Shown: in pieces, positions 18,740-27,280 of the stretch | Layout: the number at the start of each line of letters is the position of its first letter | Numbering within the stretch: the stretch's first letter is position 1 | Assembly: GCA_947503245.1 (NCBI GenBank) | Contig: CANNCV010000001.1 | Span: 1,115,501-1,179,500 of the forward strand | DNA length: 64,000 nucleotides | Source: an uncultured Sphingomonadaceae bacterium | Lineage (GTDB): Bacteria > Pseudomonadota > Alphaproteobacteria > Sphingomonadales > Sphingomonadaceae | Reading direction: 5' to 3' | Position numbers and translations under genes: made by a program | Notes under the pieces: generated by a model | Told to the model about the DNA's origin: nothing | Database searches by the model: none | The model's input: the letters and a program-made list of their open reading frames with translations, nothing else

Positions 18740-20290
18740 TTAAATCTCCATTTCTTCAATTTCATGAACCCAATCTTGTTTTTCCACATCACTCGCGAAG
18801 CGGGCAATGGTATCGAACACGGCGTCAGAGAACCCGCCAACATTCAAAATGTCTTTGCGTTCTTTTGCCTGAGTTGTTCCATAAGGTTGCAAATCTATGC
18901 AAACCAATTTGGCTTTTGGGTTTCGGCTTTTCAGCTTCTGCCACTGTTTCATAGTTTCCGTCGCGCCGTAGCGATTATCATCAACCCAGCTTTCATTATC
19001 TGAGACAATGATCACAAGATCGACATCTGCTTCACGCTTGTTGAGCAATGCCAATGGCGCTGAAACATTCGTTCCGCCACCACCAATCTGACTCAGTCGC
19101 TTTGCGTTCACCGCAACCCGAGCAAAGGGTTTAAGATCAACCGATACAACATGCTGCTCAAAAGGCATTAATGTTGCCGAAGGATTCTTGCGCAGTATTG
19201 CTGCACCAATAAGGGCAGCTACATCAATGCACTTTACTGCCGTCGTTGCGCCAACGCGGTGACCAGTTAGCGGTGATTGCATGGACCACGATACGTCTGC
19301 AGCAATAACTACATTGCCTTCCATTACAGGCACGTTAGCCAGAGATTTCTCAAGTGCCACTTCCAGTGCGGCCTGCACTTTTAGCGGTACATCTTCATTG
19401 GTGGCATTCAGTGCCATCAGAAGCTGATAAGGCATGATACGCGCACGCTTAATTGCATCTGTATCTTCAAGACGATCTGCAATCATATCGGTTGCCCCCT
19501 TTACACCAAAAGCACCATGTCGGGCTAAAGTGTTCAGGTTCATACGCAATGCATGCCAGCCCATCTTTTCGGCCAAAAGAACCCAGCGTTTAGCAGTCAA
19601 ATCGAATGACGTTAGCCATTGGAAAGGAACATCAGGCAACTGACGACGAATATCGCGTTTCCACAATTCGAAGTCCTGTAATTGTTGCGGCAGCGCTTCG
19701 ACATCATAAGGACGCCCAATGAGCCAACCATAAAATGCCTGTCTTTCCGCAGAAACCGGCTTTGGGTGAACCATTTTGACAATGTCCGCCAAAGAAGGAT
19801 CTTTACCCGTTGAAGCGCGGATCAGTTGTTCGATTGTTGCATCTTCCAACCACTGTTTAGTAAGGCGTTTAGGACGCGAACCAAGAGACTTTCGGCCAAC
19901 GGCACCAGAACGCATTATCTGGACAAAGTTGCGGAGCATACGGCCATTGTCGATCGTACGATTAAACACCGCCACAGCAAGGTCTGGATCAGCAACAGTT
20001 AAATATGCAGTCAACAGTGCAGGCATATCCTTCATCGCACCGCGTTTGCGGGCATAAAGGGCTGCCTTTGCAACAAAGACTGGATCGACTTTTTGGGCTA
20101 CATCAAGGACGTCAGATAATTGCGTTTCCGCCGAAGCGTAAAAAGTATCATTGAACGTACCCGTTGCCGCAAGCTGTGCCAGTTTATGTTTTGGTTTATA
20201 AGCATAAGCGATTGCACCCTGATGGTTTGTGACATTGGCATCAGGTGAATCTTTTCCGAATGTGGAAGCAAAAAGGCTTTTGTTAGCCAT
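18740..20290 (-). CDS. rsr: Ro60 ortholog Rsr (TROVE domain protein)
   Basis: A 516-residue Ro60-type RNA-binding ring protein. The N-terminal two thirds form the TROVE HEAT-repeat ring (for example ALYARKRGAMKDMPALLTAY and FNRTIDNGRMLRNFVQIMRS). The C-terminal third is a von Willebrand A domain with MIDAS sequence DVSWSM near residue 332, the threonine of GGGGTN near 406 and SDNES. The known role is to bind Y RNA and misfolded RNA, with Y RNA linking Ro60 to the exonuclease PNPase. ATG at 20290 has AAGGAAG six bases upstream; an ATG two codons earlier is too close to it. It is the first gene after the sigma-54 promoter and is followed at once by three Y-RNA-like elements. Confidence 0.95.
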   Translation of the reverse strand: MANKSLFASTFGKDSPDANVTNHQGAIAYAYKPKHKLAQLAATGTFNDTFYASAETQLSDVLDVAQKVDPVFVAKAALYARKRGAMKDMPALLTAYLTVADPDLAVAVFNRTIDNGRMLRNFVQIMRSGAVGRKSLGSRPKRLTKQWLEDATIEQLIRASTGKDPSLADIVKMVHPKPVSAERQAFYGWLIGRPYDVEALPQQLQDFELWKRDIRRQLPDVPFQWLTSFDLTAKRWVLLAEKMGWHALRMNLNTLARHGAFGVKGATDMIADRLEDTDAIKRARIMPYQLLMALNATNEDVPLKVQAALEVALEKSLANVPVMEGNVVIAADVSWSMQSPLTGHRVGATTAVKCIDVAALIGAAILRKNPSATLMPFEQHVVSVDLKPFARVAVNAKRLSQIGGGGTNVSAPLALLNKREADVDLVIIVSDNESWVDDNRYGATETMKQWQKLKSRNPKAKLVCIDLQPYGTTQAKERKDILNVGGFSDAVFDTIARFASDVEKQDWVHEIEEMEI

Positions 20291-20331
20291 GTGCATCTTC
20301 CTTTCTTAAATCTCTTCTTTGGAAATCTCCG

Positions 20332-20359
20332 GGAGCGGCTGGCCCATTCCAGCCGCTCC
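20332..20359 (-). promoter_or_regulatory. Strong hairpin in the rsr leader RNA
   Basis: GGAGCGGCTGG (20359-20349 on the minus strand) pairs perfectly over 11 bp with CCAGCCGCTCC (20342-20332) around a six-base loop. It lies about 50-77 bases into the leader predicted from the sigma-54 promoter and about 40 bases before the rsr start. There is no T-run, so it is not a terminator; a role in stability or feedback by Rsr or RtcB is possible. Confidence 0.6.
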
Positions 20360-20417
20360 GATATTCCGCATCGTCCGGTTGACCATGTTTGAGCAATCAT
20401 CCGGATGTGCTTTACTA

Positions 20418-20433
20418 TGCAGAGGCCGTGCCA
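20418..20433 (-). promoter_or_regulatory. Sigma-54 (-24/-12) promoter of the rsr-Y RNA-rtcBA operon
   Basis: On the minus strand TGGCAC (20433-20428), five bases, then CTGCA (20422-20418). This matches the consensus TGGCAC-N5-TTGCA with one change and keeps the GG-N10-GC spacing. Transcription would start near 20408, giving a leader of about 118 bases. The divergent neighbour encodes the sigma-54 activator RtcR, which fits. Confidence 0.85.
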
Positions 20434-20537
20434 GTTTTTAGGCAGAGAGGAATATTTCTTCCTATATCATTAAGAAATAACAGAATTTCTACTATCCACT
20501 ATGATTGCAACGATAACAGTCATTTTATAATTTTCCT

Positions 20538-20582
20538 AAATTTATATATCTTTAGATATAAATTTATCTTATAAGATAAATT
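20538..20582. promoter_or_regulatory. Palindrome array, candidate RtcR upstream activation site
   Basis: A perfect 22-bp palindrome at 20561-20582 (halves AATTTATCTTA / TAAGATAAATT) ends directly before the rtcR ATG. It overlaps a second inverted repeat with arms at 20538-20550 and 20555-20565 (AAATTTATATATC and GATATAAATTT). The array is about 105-150 bp upstream of the -24 element, a normal distance for an enhancer of a sigma-54 promoter. The same place could also let RtcR repress its own gene. Confidence 0.6.
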
Positions 20583-22181
20583 ATGAAGCCACTCACTGTA
20601 ATAGGATTTTTGGGTTCCACGCTAGATGCCGGTCCGTTTAAGGCTGCGCGTTGGAATAAATGGCGGCCATCGGTATCCCTGACCATGCATGAAGATTTGC
20701 GGGTTGATCGTTTCATCCTCATCCATAGTGCGCAGCATCATCGGCTGGCTGAATTGGTGATCGCAGATATTGGTTCAGTTTCTCCGGAGACGCATGTTGA
20801 ACCCAGGATTATGGAGCTTGATGATCCTTGGGATTTTGAAGAGGTTTACGGAAAGCTGCTGGATTTTGCGCAGGATTACCCCTTTGACCCTGACAAAGAG
20901 GATTATCTGATCCACATTACTACGGGCACGCATGTCTTGCAGATATGCTTGTTTCTTTTGACTGAGGCCCGCTTCTTGCCGGGTAAGCTTTTGCAAACAC
21001 AGCCTGCCAAAAAAATGGAAGGCGCTTTTCCAGGCCGTTTGAATATGATCGATCTCGACTTGTCGCGCTATGATAGTTTGGCGTCGCGCTTCGCGGTGCA
21101 GATGGCGGAAGGGTCTTCATTTCTGAAATCGGGCATTGAAACGAGAAACAGTGCTTTCAACACTTTGATCGATGAAATTGAGCAGGTTGCCGGACGCTCC
21201 AAGGCACCAATTCTGCTAACCGGGCCAACGGGCGCTGGCAAAAGCCATCTCGCACGGCGGATTTACGAGCTTAAAAAGCGCAAGCATCAGGTCTCTGGCG
21301 GCTTTGTGGAAGTCAACTGTGCTACTTTGCGGGGCGATAATGCCATGGCGGCACTTTTTGGCCATACCAAGGGCGCGTTTACAGGTGCTGCTTCAGAGAG
21401 GGCAGGGCTGCTTCGCACAGCGGACAAAGGCATGCTCTTCCTTGATGAAATTGGCGAACTGGGCGCAGATGAGCAAGCCATGATCTTGCGCGCTATTGAA
21501 GAGAAACGTTTTCTACCAGTAGGGGCTGATAAGGAAAGCGTATCGGACTTCCAGTTGATTGCCGGCACCAACAAGGATTTGCATGCTGCGGTAACCGAAG
21601 GCAGTTTTCGTGACGACCTTCTTGCAAGGCTTAATCTCTGGACGTTTTCTCTCCCCGGGCTTGCTGACCGCAAGGAGGATATTGAACCCAATCTTGACTA
21701 TGAGCTGGATCGCTTTGCGGAGCGCGAGGGCAGCCGCGTCACCTTTAATAAGGAGGCGCGGCAGAAATATCTGGACTTTGCAAATTCCAAAACAGCATCA
21801 TGGTCAGGCAATTTCCGTGATCTTGCAGCCAGTGTCACACGAATGGCAACCTTGTCGCCTGCAGGGCGCATCGGGCGCGACATTGTAGAGCAGGAAATTA
21901 CCAAATTGGAACGGCTTTGGCACGGCGGCAAGGCCGAGACCAAGGATGATCTTGGTGGGCTGCTGAGCGAAGGCACCTTGCGCGAACTTGATCCTTTTGA
22001 TCGCGTGCAATTGGCAGAGGTCATATCGGTATGTCGCAACAGCAAATCCATGTCAGATGCGGGCCGAACACTGTTTGCATCTTCGCGCCAGCGCCGCAAA
22101 AGTTCAAATGATGCTGACAGGCTAAAAAAATACCTTGCCCGCTTTGGATTGAGCTGGGCCGAGATTGTCACGATAGCATAA
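20583..22181 (+). CDS. rtcR: RtcR, sigma-54-dependent activator of RNA repair
   Basis: A 532-residue regulator closely matching the RtcR family along its length. Residues 1-180 are the CARF-like sensor domain (VIGFLGSTLDAG, DPWDFEEVYGKLLDFAQDYP, DYLIHITTGTHVLQICLFLL), thought to sense damaged RNA ends. Then comes an AAA+ module with Walker A GPTGAGKS near 214, the sigma-54 loop GAFTGA near 265 and LFLDEIGELGADEQAMIL as Walker B. The C-terminus carries the DNA-binding helices (DRLKKYLARFGLSW). Only a weak AAGA ribosome site precedes the ATG, because the 22-bp palindrome occupies that position; low basal expression or autoregulation is likely. It is divergent from rsr. Confidence 0.97.
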   Translation: MKPLTVIGFLGSTLDAGPFKAARWNKWRPSVSLTMHEDLRVDRFILIHSAQHHRLAELVIADIGSVSPETHVEPRIMELDDPWDFEEVYGKLLDFAQDYPFDPDKEDYLIHITTGTHVLQICLFLLTEARFLPGKLLQTQPAKKMEGAFPGRLNMIDLDLSRYDSLASRFAVQMAEGSSFLKSGIETRNSAFNTLIDEIEQVAGRSKAPILLTGPTGAGKSHLARRIYELKKRKHQVSGGFVEVNCATLRGDNAMAALFGHTKGAFTGAASERAGLLRTADKGMLFLDEIGELGADEQAMILRAIEEKRFLPVGADKESVSDFQLIAGTNKDLHAAVTEGSFRDDLLARLNLWTFSLPGLADRKEDIEPNLDYELDRFAEREGSRVTFNKEARQKYLDFANSKTASWSGNFRDLAASVTRMATLSPAGRIGRDIVEQEITKLERLWHGGKAETKDDLGGLLSEGTLRELDPFDRVQLAEVISVCRNSKSMSDAGRTLFASSRQRRKSSNDADRLKKYLARFGLSWAEIVTIA

Positions 22182-22301
22182 ACCATATGATCCATCGCAG
22201 CTGCATGGCGCATTTTGCGCTAGGCATTGCTATTGCTGATCATGCTTGATCTTTTGCCGTTTATTTATAGGCTTTGTGCAAAACTGGGTGAACGCATTTT
22301 C

Positions 22302-22955
22302 ATGCATGACGATGAACGCATATTGGCGCTTATGGCCTTTTTGGACTGCACGGCTGACGTCGCGGAAGCATTGGATGCGGCCATGTCACAACAGGATTTC
22401 ACTCATAAAGATGTGATTGTTCATCAGGGTGATGAAAATGCACAGATATGGCTGGTTCTGGGCGGTAAGGCACAGTTGCAGGTCATTGGCTATGAAGGGC
22501 AGGTTACTTTGCTGGCGACGCATGGGCCGGGTGAATTGTTCGGTGCTTTCCCTGAAGCAGCGGTGAGCAATATGGACGTAAAGGTCTATGGGCATTTAAC
22601 GGCATTGCAGATAGCGACGCATGAGTTGCATCACCTGCTGCGCGAATATCCGAGTTTAGGCGCGGGGCTGTCGCGGATATTGGGTAAGCAGTTCAATACG
22701 ATATTGGATCGGCTCGCATCGCATGTCACATTAACGGCAACGGGCCGCGTTTACCGCGAATTGCTGCGTTTGGCAGATGAACAGGATAAAGTGGCCCCGC
22801 CGCCGGTTATTGCCGCACTTGCTTTGACCGCGCAAACGACGCGTGAAACGGCATCGCGGGCAGTCAATGCTCTGGTCCGGCGCGGGATTATTGACCGTGA
22901 CAAGGCCAAGATGCAGATCGTCTCGCGTGGATTGCTGGAATCATTGATTATCTGA
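22302..22955 (+). CDS. Crp/Fnr family transcriptional regulator
   Basis: A 217-residue regulator. The N-terminal cyclic-nucleotide-binding-type beta-roll covers about residues 15-130 (KDVIVHQGDENAQIWLVLGG, GPGELFGAFPEA). A long dimer helix follows, and then a winged helix-turn-helix with LALTAQTTRETASRAVNALV as recognition region. It lacks the Fnr cysteine set. ATG at 22302 fits the family start; the frame stays open to a TTG at 22227 but that would add a hydrophobic tail not usual here. It is 120 bases downstream of rtcR on the same strand; whether it belongs with RNA repair is unknown. It converges with the TPR/SLOG-like gene. Confidence 0.88.
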   Translation: MHDDERILALMAFLDCTADVAEALDAAMSQQDFTHKDVIVHQGDENAQIWLVLGGKAQLQVIGYEGQVTLLATHGPGELFGAFPEAAVSNMDVKVYGHLTALQIATHELHHLLREYPSLGAGLSRILGKQFNTILDRLASHVTLTATGRVYRELLRLADEQDKVAPPPVIAALALTAQTTRETASRAVNALVRRGIIDRDKAKMQIVSRGLLESLII

Positions 22956-22975
22956 TTTTGGTCAGATGCCGCGCC

Positions 22976-24490
22976 TTAGATAATCCGCCAAAGCGGTAAT
23001 GCGCCCCATATGGTTTTTAGCTCACCAATCTCTTCAATGCTCTGCGCAGCGCCGGTGAGCGTCAAAGCCATGGCACCAATATTATCTGTGGTAATTGCCC
23101 CAGAACGAGAGGCCGATGCCAATGCTTCTGCGCGGCTCAGCAATTCCGTCGCGGGGTTTTCAACATCCATAATGGCGTGAAGCAAAGCGATCTGCTGCCC
23201 ATCATCTGCGCTCCCTGCAATGTGTTTGGCAAGGCGATAGGCGGTCACAATATCATGATGGATGAACCAGCAGCCCTTTTTGTGAAGGTGCAATGTTACG
23301 CCAGCTTGCTTGGCGCGTTCCATGACCTGCTCTGTGCCGCGCCCAAGCCATATCAACGTGGCCAGAGATTGCACACTTTTCTGCTGAGCAAAGCTGCCCT
23401 GTGTTGACGGCTGCCTCTGACCGTAAATAATGGCAAGCTCTTGGCCAACATCGCGCCAATATTGCAATTGCGGGCGCAAATTTTCATCATGTCCGGCAAG
23501 GGTGACGGCTTTGGCCCGGCTTTGCAGGTTATTGGCATTGCGTAACGCTCTGCCCATGGCGTAATGATCGGCAATCTTAACCGCCAATGCCGGCGGAGGG
23601 TCATCCAGTCCCAAAATAGTGACCGTATCTGCTGCCTGCATGACCTGATCGAAATCTTCTTCCCATTGCGGGCCAAATGGGGTGACGGATAGCGCACGAA
23701 ATTGCATCGCCGGATAGGGCAATATCACATGAAGTTCGGCGAGAGTCTTGGTCTGCGCCTTATGCTGCAAAAATGCTTTAGCAAACAAAAGGTCGGACCC
23801 GGCAGCCAATGCACCATAGGCAAAACCGGGCTGCTCTTGCTGTAAGAACTCTTCAATAGCTTGCGACGCACTAAAATCAGACGGATCTAGCCGGATCATT
23901 CCACTAAAATGAATGCTGGATGGTGGGCGATATTGGTCAAGCCATTCTGTGCTGTGGCCTTGCGCATTCAGGATGAGCGCAAATTGTCCAATGGTGGCGG
24001 CATGATCTTCCCAGGCATTGGGCAATTGCGCAATCGCACCGGCCAGCTCCGCCTGCGCTTCATCTTCATGGCCCAGCAACAACATTGCTTCGGCACGGGT
24101 GGCGCGGCGCCAATAGGCATTTTCCCCCTCGTTCGGGTCGCTATCAATAAGTGCCAAGACCTGACTGGCCAGCGCAGCCGACTGTTCAGCATTGCCGCCC
24201 AACAGCGCCAGCGCTGCAGCATTGATAAGCGGGTAGCTATCGGTACGTATCTCCGCTGCCGCTGCATAAGCCTGCGCTGCTTCACCATATAGGCGGACCT
24301 GTTGCTCGCGTTGCTCGGGTTGAGATGCAGCTTTGGCCTGATCTTTTAGCAACCGGCCTTTAAGCGTTAGCGCCTTGGGATCATCCAGAACCTTATCCCA
24401 ACCCGCACCCACAAAAACAGCCCAAGCCCGCGCCGGAGAACCAGCACGGGCCAGAGACAAGATTTGGGGGAGGGTGGGGGATAAATGCAT
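22976..24490 (-). CDS. TPR protein with SLOG-like domain
   Basis: A 504-residue soluble protein. Residues about 1-185 are tetratricopeptide-like helices (for example AYAAAAEIRTDSYPLINAAA and AYWRRATRAEAMLLLGHED). Residues about 195-330 resemble the Rossmann-like sensor domain found beside class III cyclases and TIR proteins (GFAYGALAAGSDLLFAKAFL, AELHVILPYPAMQF), whose AGSD loop suggests nucleotide binding. I assign this domain from pattern memory, so it is an inference. The C-terminal part is unassigned. Its start is five bases from the stop of the upstream unknown gene, so it is the last member of a three-gene unit with the TIR protein. The function is not known. Confidence 0.7.
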   Translation of the reverse strand: MHLSPTLPQILSLARAGSPARAWAVFVGAGWDKVLDDPKALTLKGRLLKDQAKAASQPEQREQQVRLYGEAAQAYAAAAEIRTDSYPLINAAALALLGGNAEQSAALASQVLALIDSDPNEGENAYWRRATRAEAMLLLGHEDEAQAELAGAIAQLPNAWEDHAATIGQFALILNAQGHSTEWLDQYRPPSSIHFSGMIRLDPSDFSASQAIEEFLQQEQPGFAYGALAAGSDLLFAKAFLQHKAQTKTLAELHVILPYPAMQFRALSVTPFGPQWEEDFDQVMQAADTVTILGLDDPPPALAVKIADHYAMGRALRNANNLQSRAKAVTLAGHDENLRPQLQYWRDVGQELAIIYGQRQPSTQGSFAQQKSVQSLATLIWLGRGTEQVMERAKQAGVTLHLHKKGCWFIHHDIVTAYRLAKHIAGSADDGQQIALLHAIMDVENPATELLSRAEALASASRSGAITTDNIGAMALTLTGAAQSIEEIGELKTIWGALPLWRII

Positions 24491-24495
24491 TAGCT

Positions 24496-25137
24496 CTAAA
24501 TGCTATGATCAAATAAGTGAAACTCAGTGCCTTTATCTGTCAAATCTTTATAATTCATTTTTTGTTTAGTCGGGTTAATAATTCTATCATCATTTGGTAT
24601 TGGGGGTGGATTTCGAACATCTGGATCTATTGTCACTGGTAACCATTTGCCATTTTTTTGTTTTATTTCAATATTGAGACTGAATGGATGATTTTCGGAA
24701 CTCTCTTTCTTTTGCTTCTTTGCTTTAAAAGATATCGCCTTTGATGGTTTGTAATTACCTTTTTCATCTATCCAGTCTTTGGCCTTCACCCAATTCCTTG
24801 AATCTGCATTCTCCTTATAATGTAGATCGCTATAAAACTCTCTTCTATCAGCATTCTTGGTAGTGAATGCATCCAATGACGTCGACCAGCGCCATTCAAT
24901 ATTATTAGTTATTTCGGTTAAATAAATTTCTACTATAACAAAATCATGCCAGATAGCGAAGTCTAACTCGGTAGTATATTGTCGATTTTCTCCAGGAAGA
25001 GTCGTGTTTGAAAAATAGGTTATATTCAAGTCACCTGTTTCTCTAAGATATAGTTGCATTATAGTTTGATTCTGAGAGCTCCAGTCTTGCGGAGGGTGTA
25101 ACCCTATTCCATGCTGTGTAAAAATTTTGCCAGTCAT
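24496..25137 (-). CDS. Unknown protein, AT-rich, in the TIR cluster
   Basis: A 213-residue protein I do not recognise. It has no signal peptide or membrane helix and is rich in Asn, Lys, Glu and Trp; the start (KIFTQHGIGLHPPQDW) suggests a beta-rich domain and the C-terminal third is charged. The gene is visibly more AT-rich than most of the window, as is the 3' half of the TIR gene beside it, which suggests later acquisition. AAGGGAA precedes ATG at 25137. It lies 10 bases after the TIR gene and five bases before the TPR/SLOG-like gene, so the three are most likely co-transcribed and used together. Confidence 0.75.
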   Translation of the reverse strand: MTGKIFTQHGIGLHPPQDWSSQNQTIMQLYLRETGDLNITYFSNTTLPGENRQYTTELDFAIWHDFVIVEIYLTEITNNIEWRWSTSLDAFTTKNADRREFYSDLHYKENADSRNWVKAKDWIDEKGNYKPSKAISFKAKKQKKESSENHPFSLNIEIKQKNGKWLPVTIDPDVRNPPPIPNDDRIINPTKQKMNYKDLTDKGTEFHLFDHSI

Positions 25138-25147
25138 TGTTATTCCC

Positions 25148-26719
25148 TTATTCTGTTTTTAACATTTCTCTATATCTTATCCAAATGGTGTTTTTGTCAT
25201 CAGTATTTTCCAATATACTGACTTTTTCGAGAGCCTGACGCTCAAGCTCTAAACTGTTTTCATCAGGTCGAATTTTGGCAAGTTTGATAAGGGGAATGAG
25301 AACCCTTAATTCGAGTTCGATCGTTTTGCGATTGTCTTTGCCTACGCGGTGAGAGTATTCTTTGACCATTCCAGATTGTATCTGGCGGAGGCGCCAAGCC
25401 TCTTTAGCCATGCCTTGCCTCACATTTACGTCTGCTAGCCAACCATATCGGTTTATAAGCGCTTCAAATATACTATTGTTTTCAGGGACAGCATCATGCG
25501 CCAGAGCAACGGCTTCAATAGCTTTTTGACAATGTTGTGCAGCTTGATCAGCCGTCCCAAATTCGGTAAGTTGAAGAGTACATAGATTGCCTTCCGCATA
25601 CCCTAGTTCTTGTAACCATTTTGGATTTTTATTGTCTTTTTTGATTAATAATTGCGTAAGTTCTTGGTAATTTTGCCAATGTATATTAGTTCTGATCCAA
25701 TCATTTTGCAAATACGCAACATATCCGATCCAATATTCACTTTGTGCATGAGTAAATATACGATCCGGATTTTCTGGTTCATGTGCTAGTAATGCTTTGG
25801 TTGCACGGTGGGCTTCGGTGAATTTCTTCAGCGCCAAATCTAGATTGTTACGGGCTTCATCATCCTCACCCATGGCATGCAATATCCGTGCACGACGCTC
25901 CAGACTTTCAACTGGCAGATCGCTAAGATCACCACGTTCCTTATAATAGTCCATGGCTCGCTCGTTGACGTCGGTCATCACATCCAACCGGCCAACGCCG
26001 CGCAATTCTTCGCGCAGGTCGGTCAGCATATATTCTACCAAGCCCTCTGCTTGAGCCTGTTGAAACTGTGCTGCGTTGCGCTGTTGAAGTGCGTATATCG
26101 TCATCCCAGTCATAGCTAGCAGTGCCACGCCAACAACCAGCGTGACGCTCATCACGCTGCGAAATTGTCTTTGTGCATCGCGCTGGACCAAGGCATCGAG
26201 TGGAACTTCCGCGATGCCTGCCACCAGTTTTAACAACCCTAATCGCCAGCCATCGCCTTCTTTGCGCAAATCGGCTGCTAATGGCTCGCCAGCAAGTGTC
26301 AGCGCTTCGGGGAAAGCGTCTTCCGGTTCTCCCTCAGCCAGTGCGGCCAAAATCGGTCTATCGGGATGAAGTTCGCGAAACAGTTCAATCTCTTTTGCGA
26401 CCCAAAGTGAATTTTTGGCATTGGGCGAGCATAGGACGATAAGGGCTTGTGATTGGGCCAGTGCCGATTTTACGGATTCCGATAGGTCGAGCGTCGCGGG
26501 CAGATCTTCACGATCCCTGAAAAGGCGCCCCAGACGACCATCTTTCTGTCCGCCGCTTTGCATGCCACGCAGCAATTTGGGCAGCTTATAGCTTTCCATC
26601 TTGCGGTGGAGTTTCTTGGCCAGTGCTGCATCAGCATGGCTATAGCTAACAAATGCGCGGAAATGCCCAGCGTCTTCATCTGGTATAATATCTTGATCTG
26701 GTATTGCGCGACCGTCCAA
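25148..26719 (-). CDS. TIR domain - transmembrane - TPR protein
   Basis: A 523-residue protein. An N-terminal TIR domain (about residues 18-150) shows FRAFVSYSHADAALAKKLHRK, RLFRDREDLPAT, ALIVLCSPNAKNSLWVAKEI and RPILAAL. A single membrane helix follows near residues 195-215 (VTLVVGVALLAMTGMTIYAL). The rest is TPR-like helices (ARILHAMGEDDEARNNLDLA). The TIR part would be cytosolic and the TPR part exported or periplasmic, or the reverse. Bacterial TIR domains often cleave NAD+ in defence; whether this one is an enzyme or a scaffold cannot be told. The start is TTG at 26719 with GGGAGG five bases upstream. Two small-gap genes follow. Confidence 0.82.
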   Translation of the reverse strand: MDGRAIPDQDIIPDEDAGHFRAFVSYSHADAALAKKLHRKMESYKLPKLLRGMQSGGQKDGRLGRLFRDREDLPATLDLSESVKSALAQSQALIVLCSPNAKNSLWVAKEIELFRELHPDRPILAALAEGEPEDAFPEALTLAGEPLAADLRKEGDGWRLGLLKLVAGIAEVPLDALVQRDAQRQFRSVMSVTLVVGVALLAMTGMTIYALQQRNAAQFQQAQAEGLVEYMLTDLREELRGVGRLDVMTDVNERAMDYYKERGDLSDLPVESLERRARILHAMGEDDEARNNLDLALKKFTEAHRATKALLAHEPENPDRIFTHAQSEYWIGYVAYLQNDWIRTNIHWQNYQELTQLLIKKDNKNPKWLQELGYAEGNLCTLQLTEFGTADQAAQHCQKAIEAVALAHDAVPENNSIFEALINRYGWLADVNVRQGMAKEAWRLRQIQSGMVKEYSHRVGKDNRKTIELELRVLIPLIKLAKIRPDENSLELERQALEKVSILENTDDKNTIWIRYREMLKTE

Positions 26720-26845
26720 TTGTCCCTCCCCCCAAGGCCCAATGGTTTTATGAATATAGCTGTTTTACATGATGTTAGAAGCTATCGCAAATTTGCTGCA
26801 TTGTCACGTGCCAGGTCGCCGGGGCGCAGCAAGCGACACATTGCG

Positions 26846-27280
26846 TCAGTCTGGTAAAGGCGCGCCGCGTAAGATGCGCTGTTCCTTGGTGGTTTTGGGT
26901 TGCAGACTAGTGGTCAAGATATCAATAGCCGCATCCACGCCAGCAATATTGCCACAGAGAAACAGGTCGATAGCGGCATAGTCACGCTCCGGCCATGTGT
27001 GGATAGAGATATGCGATTCCGCGAGCAGCAACAGGCCCGTCACTCCTTGCTCCAAACCGAAATGGTGGAAATGCGCGCCGATAATATGCGCTCCTGCGGC
27101 ATTGGCGGATTGGCGCATTACATCTTCTAGATACGCCGGATCATCGAGCCGCTTTACGCCATATATATCCAGCAGTACGTGCGTACCTTCGGCTTGAGGC
27201 GGGCCCTCGGCTTGAGGCGGGCCTTTGGCTTGAGGCGGGAAAGGGGCTTGACTGTTGCTATCGGGGTTATCTGCCATCAT
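26846..27280 (-). CDS. speD: S-adenosylmethionine decarboxylase proenzyme
   Basis: A 144-residue class 1B AdoMet decarboxylase, which supplies decarboxylated AdoMet as aminopropyl donor. The self-cleavage site ESHISIHTWPE is present; the serine after Glu becomes the pyruvoyl group. HVLLDIYG and AAIDLFLCG also fit the family. The first 30 residues are an unusual Pro/Gln/Gly-rich extension holding three copies of a six-residue unit (PPQAxG). It overlaps the upstream aminopropyltransferase gene by 14 bases and ends the polyamine/membrane operon. Confidence 0.93.
   Translation of the reverse strand: MMADNPDSNSQAPFPPQAKGPPQAEGPPQAEGTHVLLDIYGVKRLDDPAYLEDVMRQSANAAGAHIIGAHFHHFGLEQGVTGLLLLAESHISIHTWPERDYAAIDLFLCGNIAGVDAAIDILTTSLQPKTTKEQRILRGAPLPD
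27188..27241 (-). repeat. Three 18-bp tandem repeats inside speD
   Basis: Units at 27188-27205, 27206-27223 and 27224-27241 share GGCTTGAGGCGGG (plus strand). They encode the Pro-Gln-Ala-x-Gly-rich N-terminal extension of SpeD and are in frame. Confidence 0.85.

Noticed and set aside
18592-19003. Open frames on the plus strand across the Y RNA elements and the end of rsr
   Set aside because: They overlap structured RNA and a well-supported gene, and show no protein family pattern.
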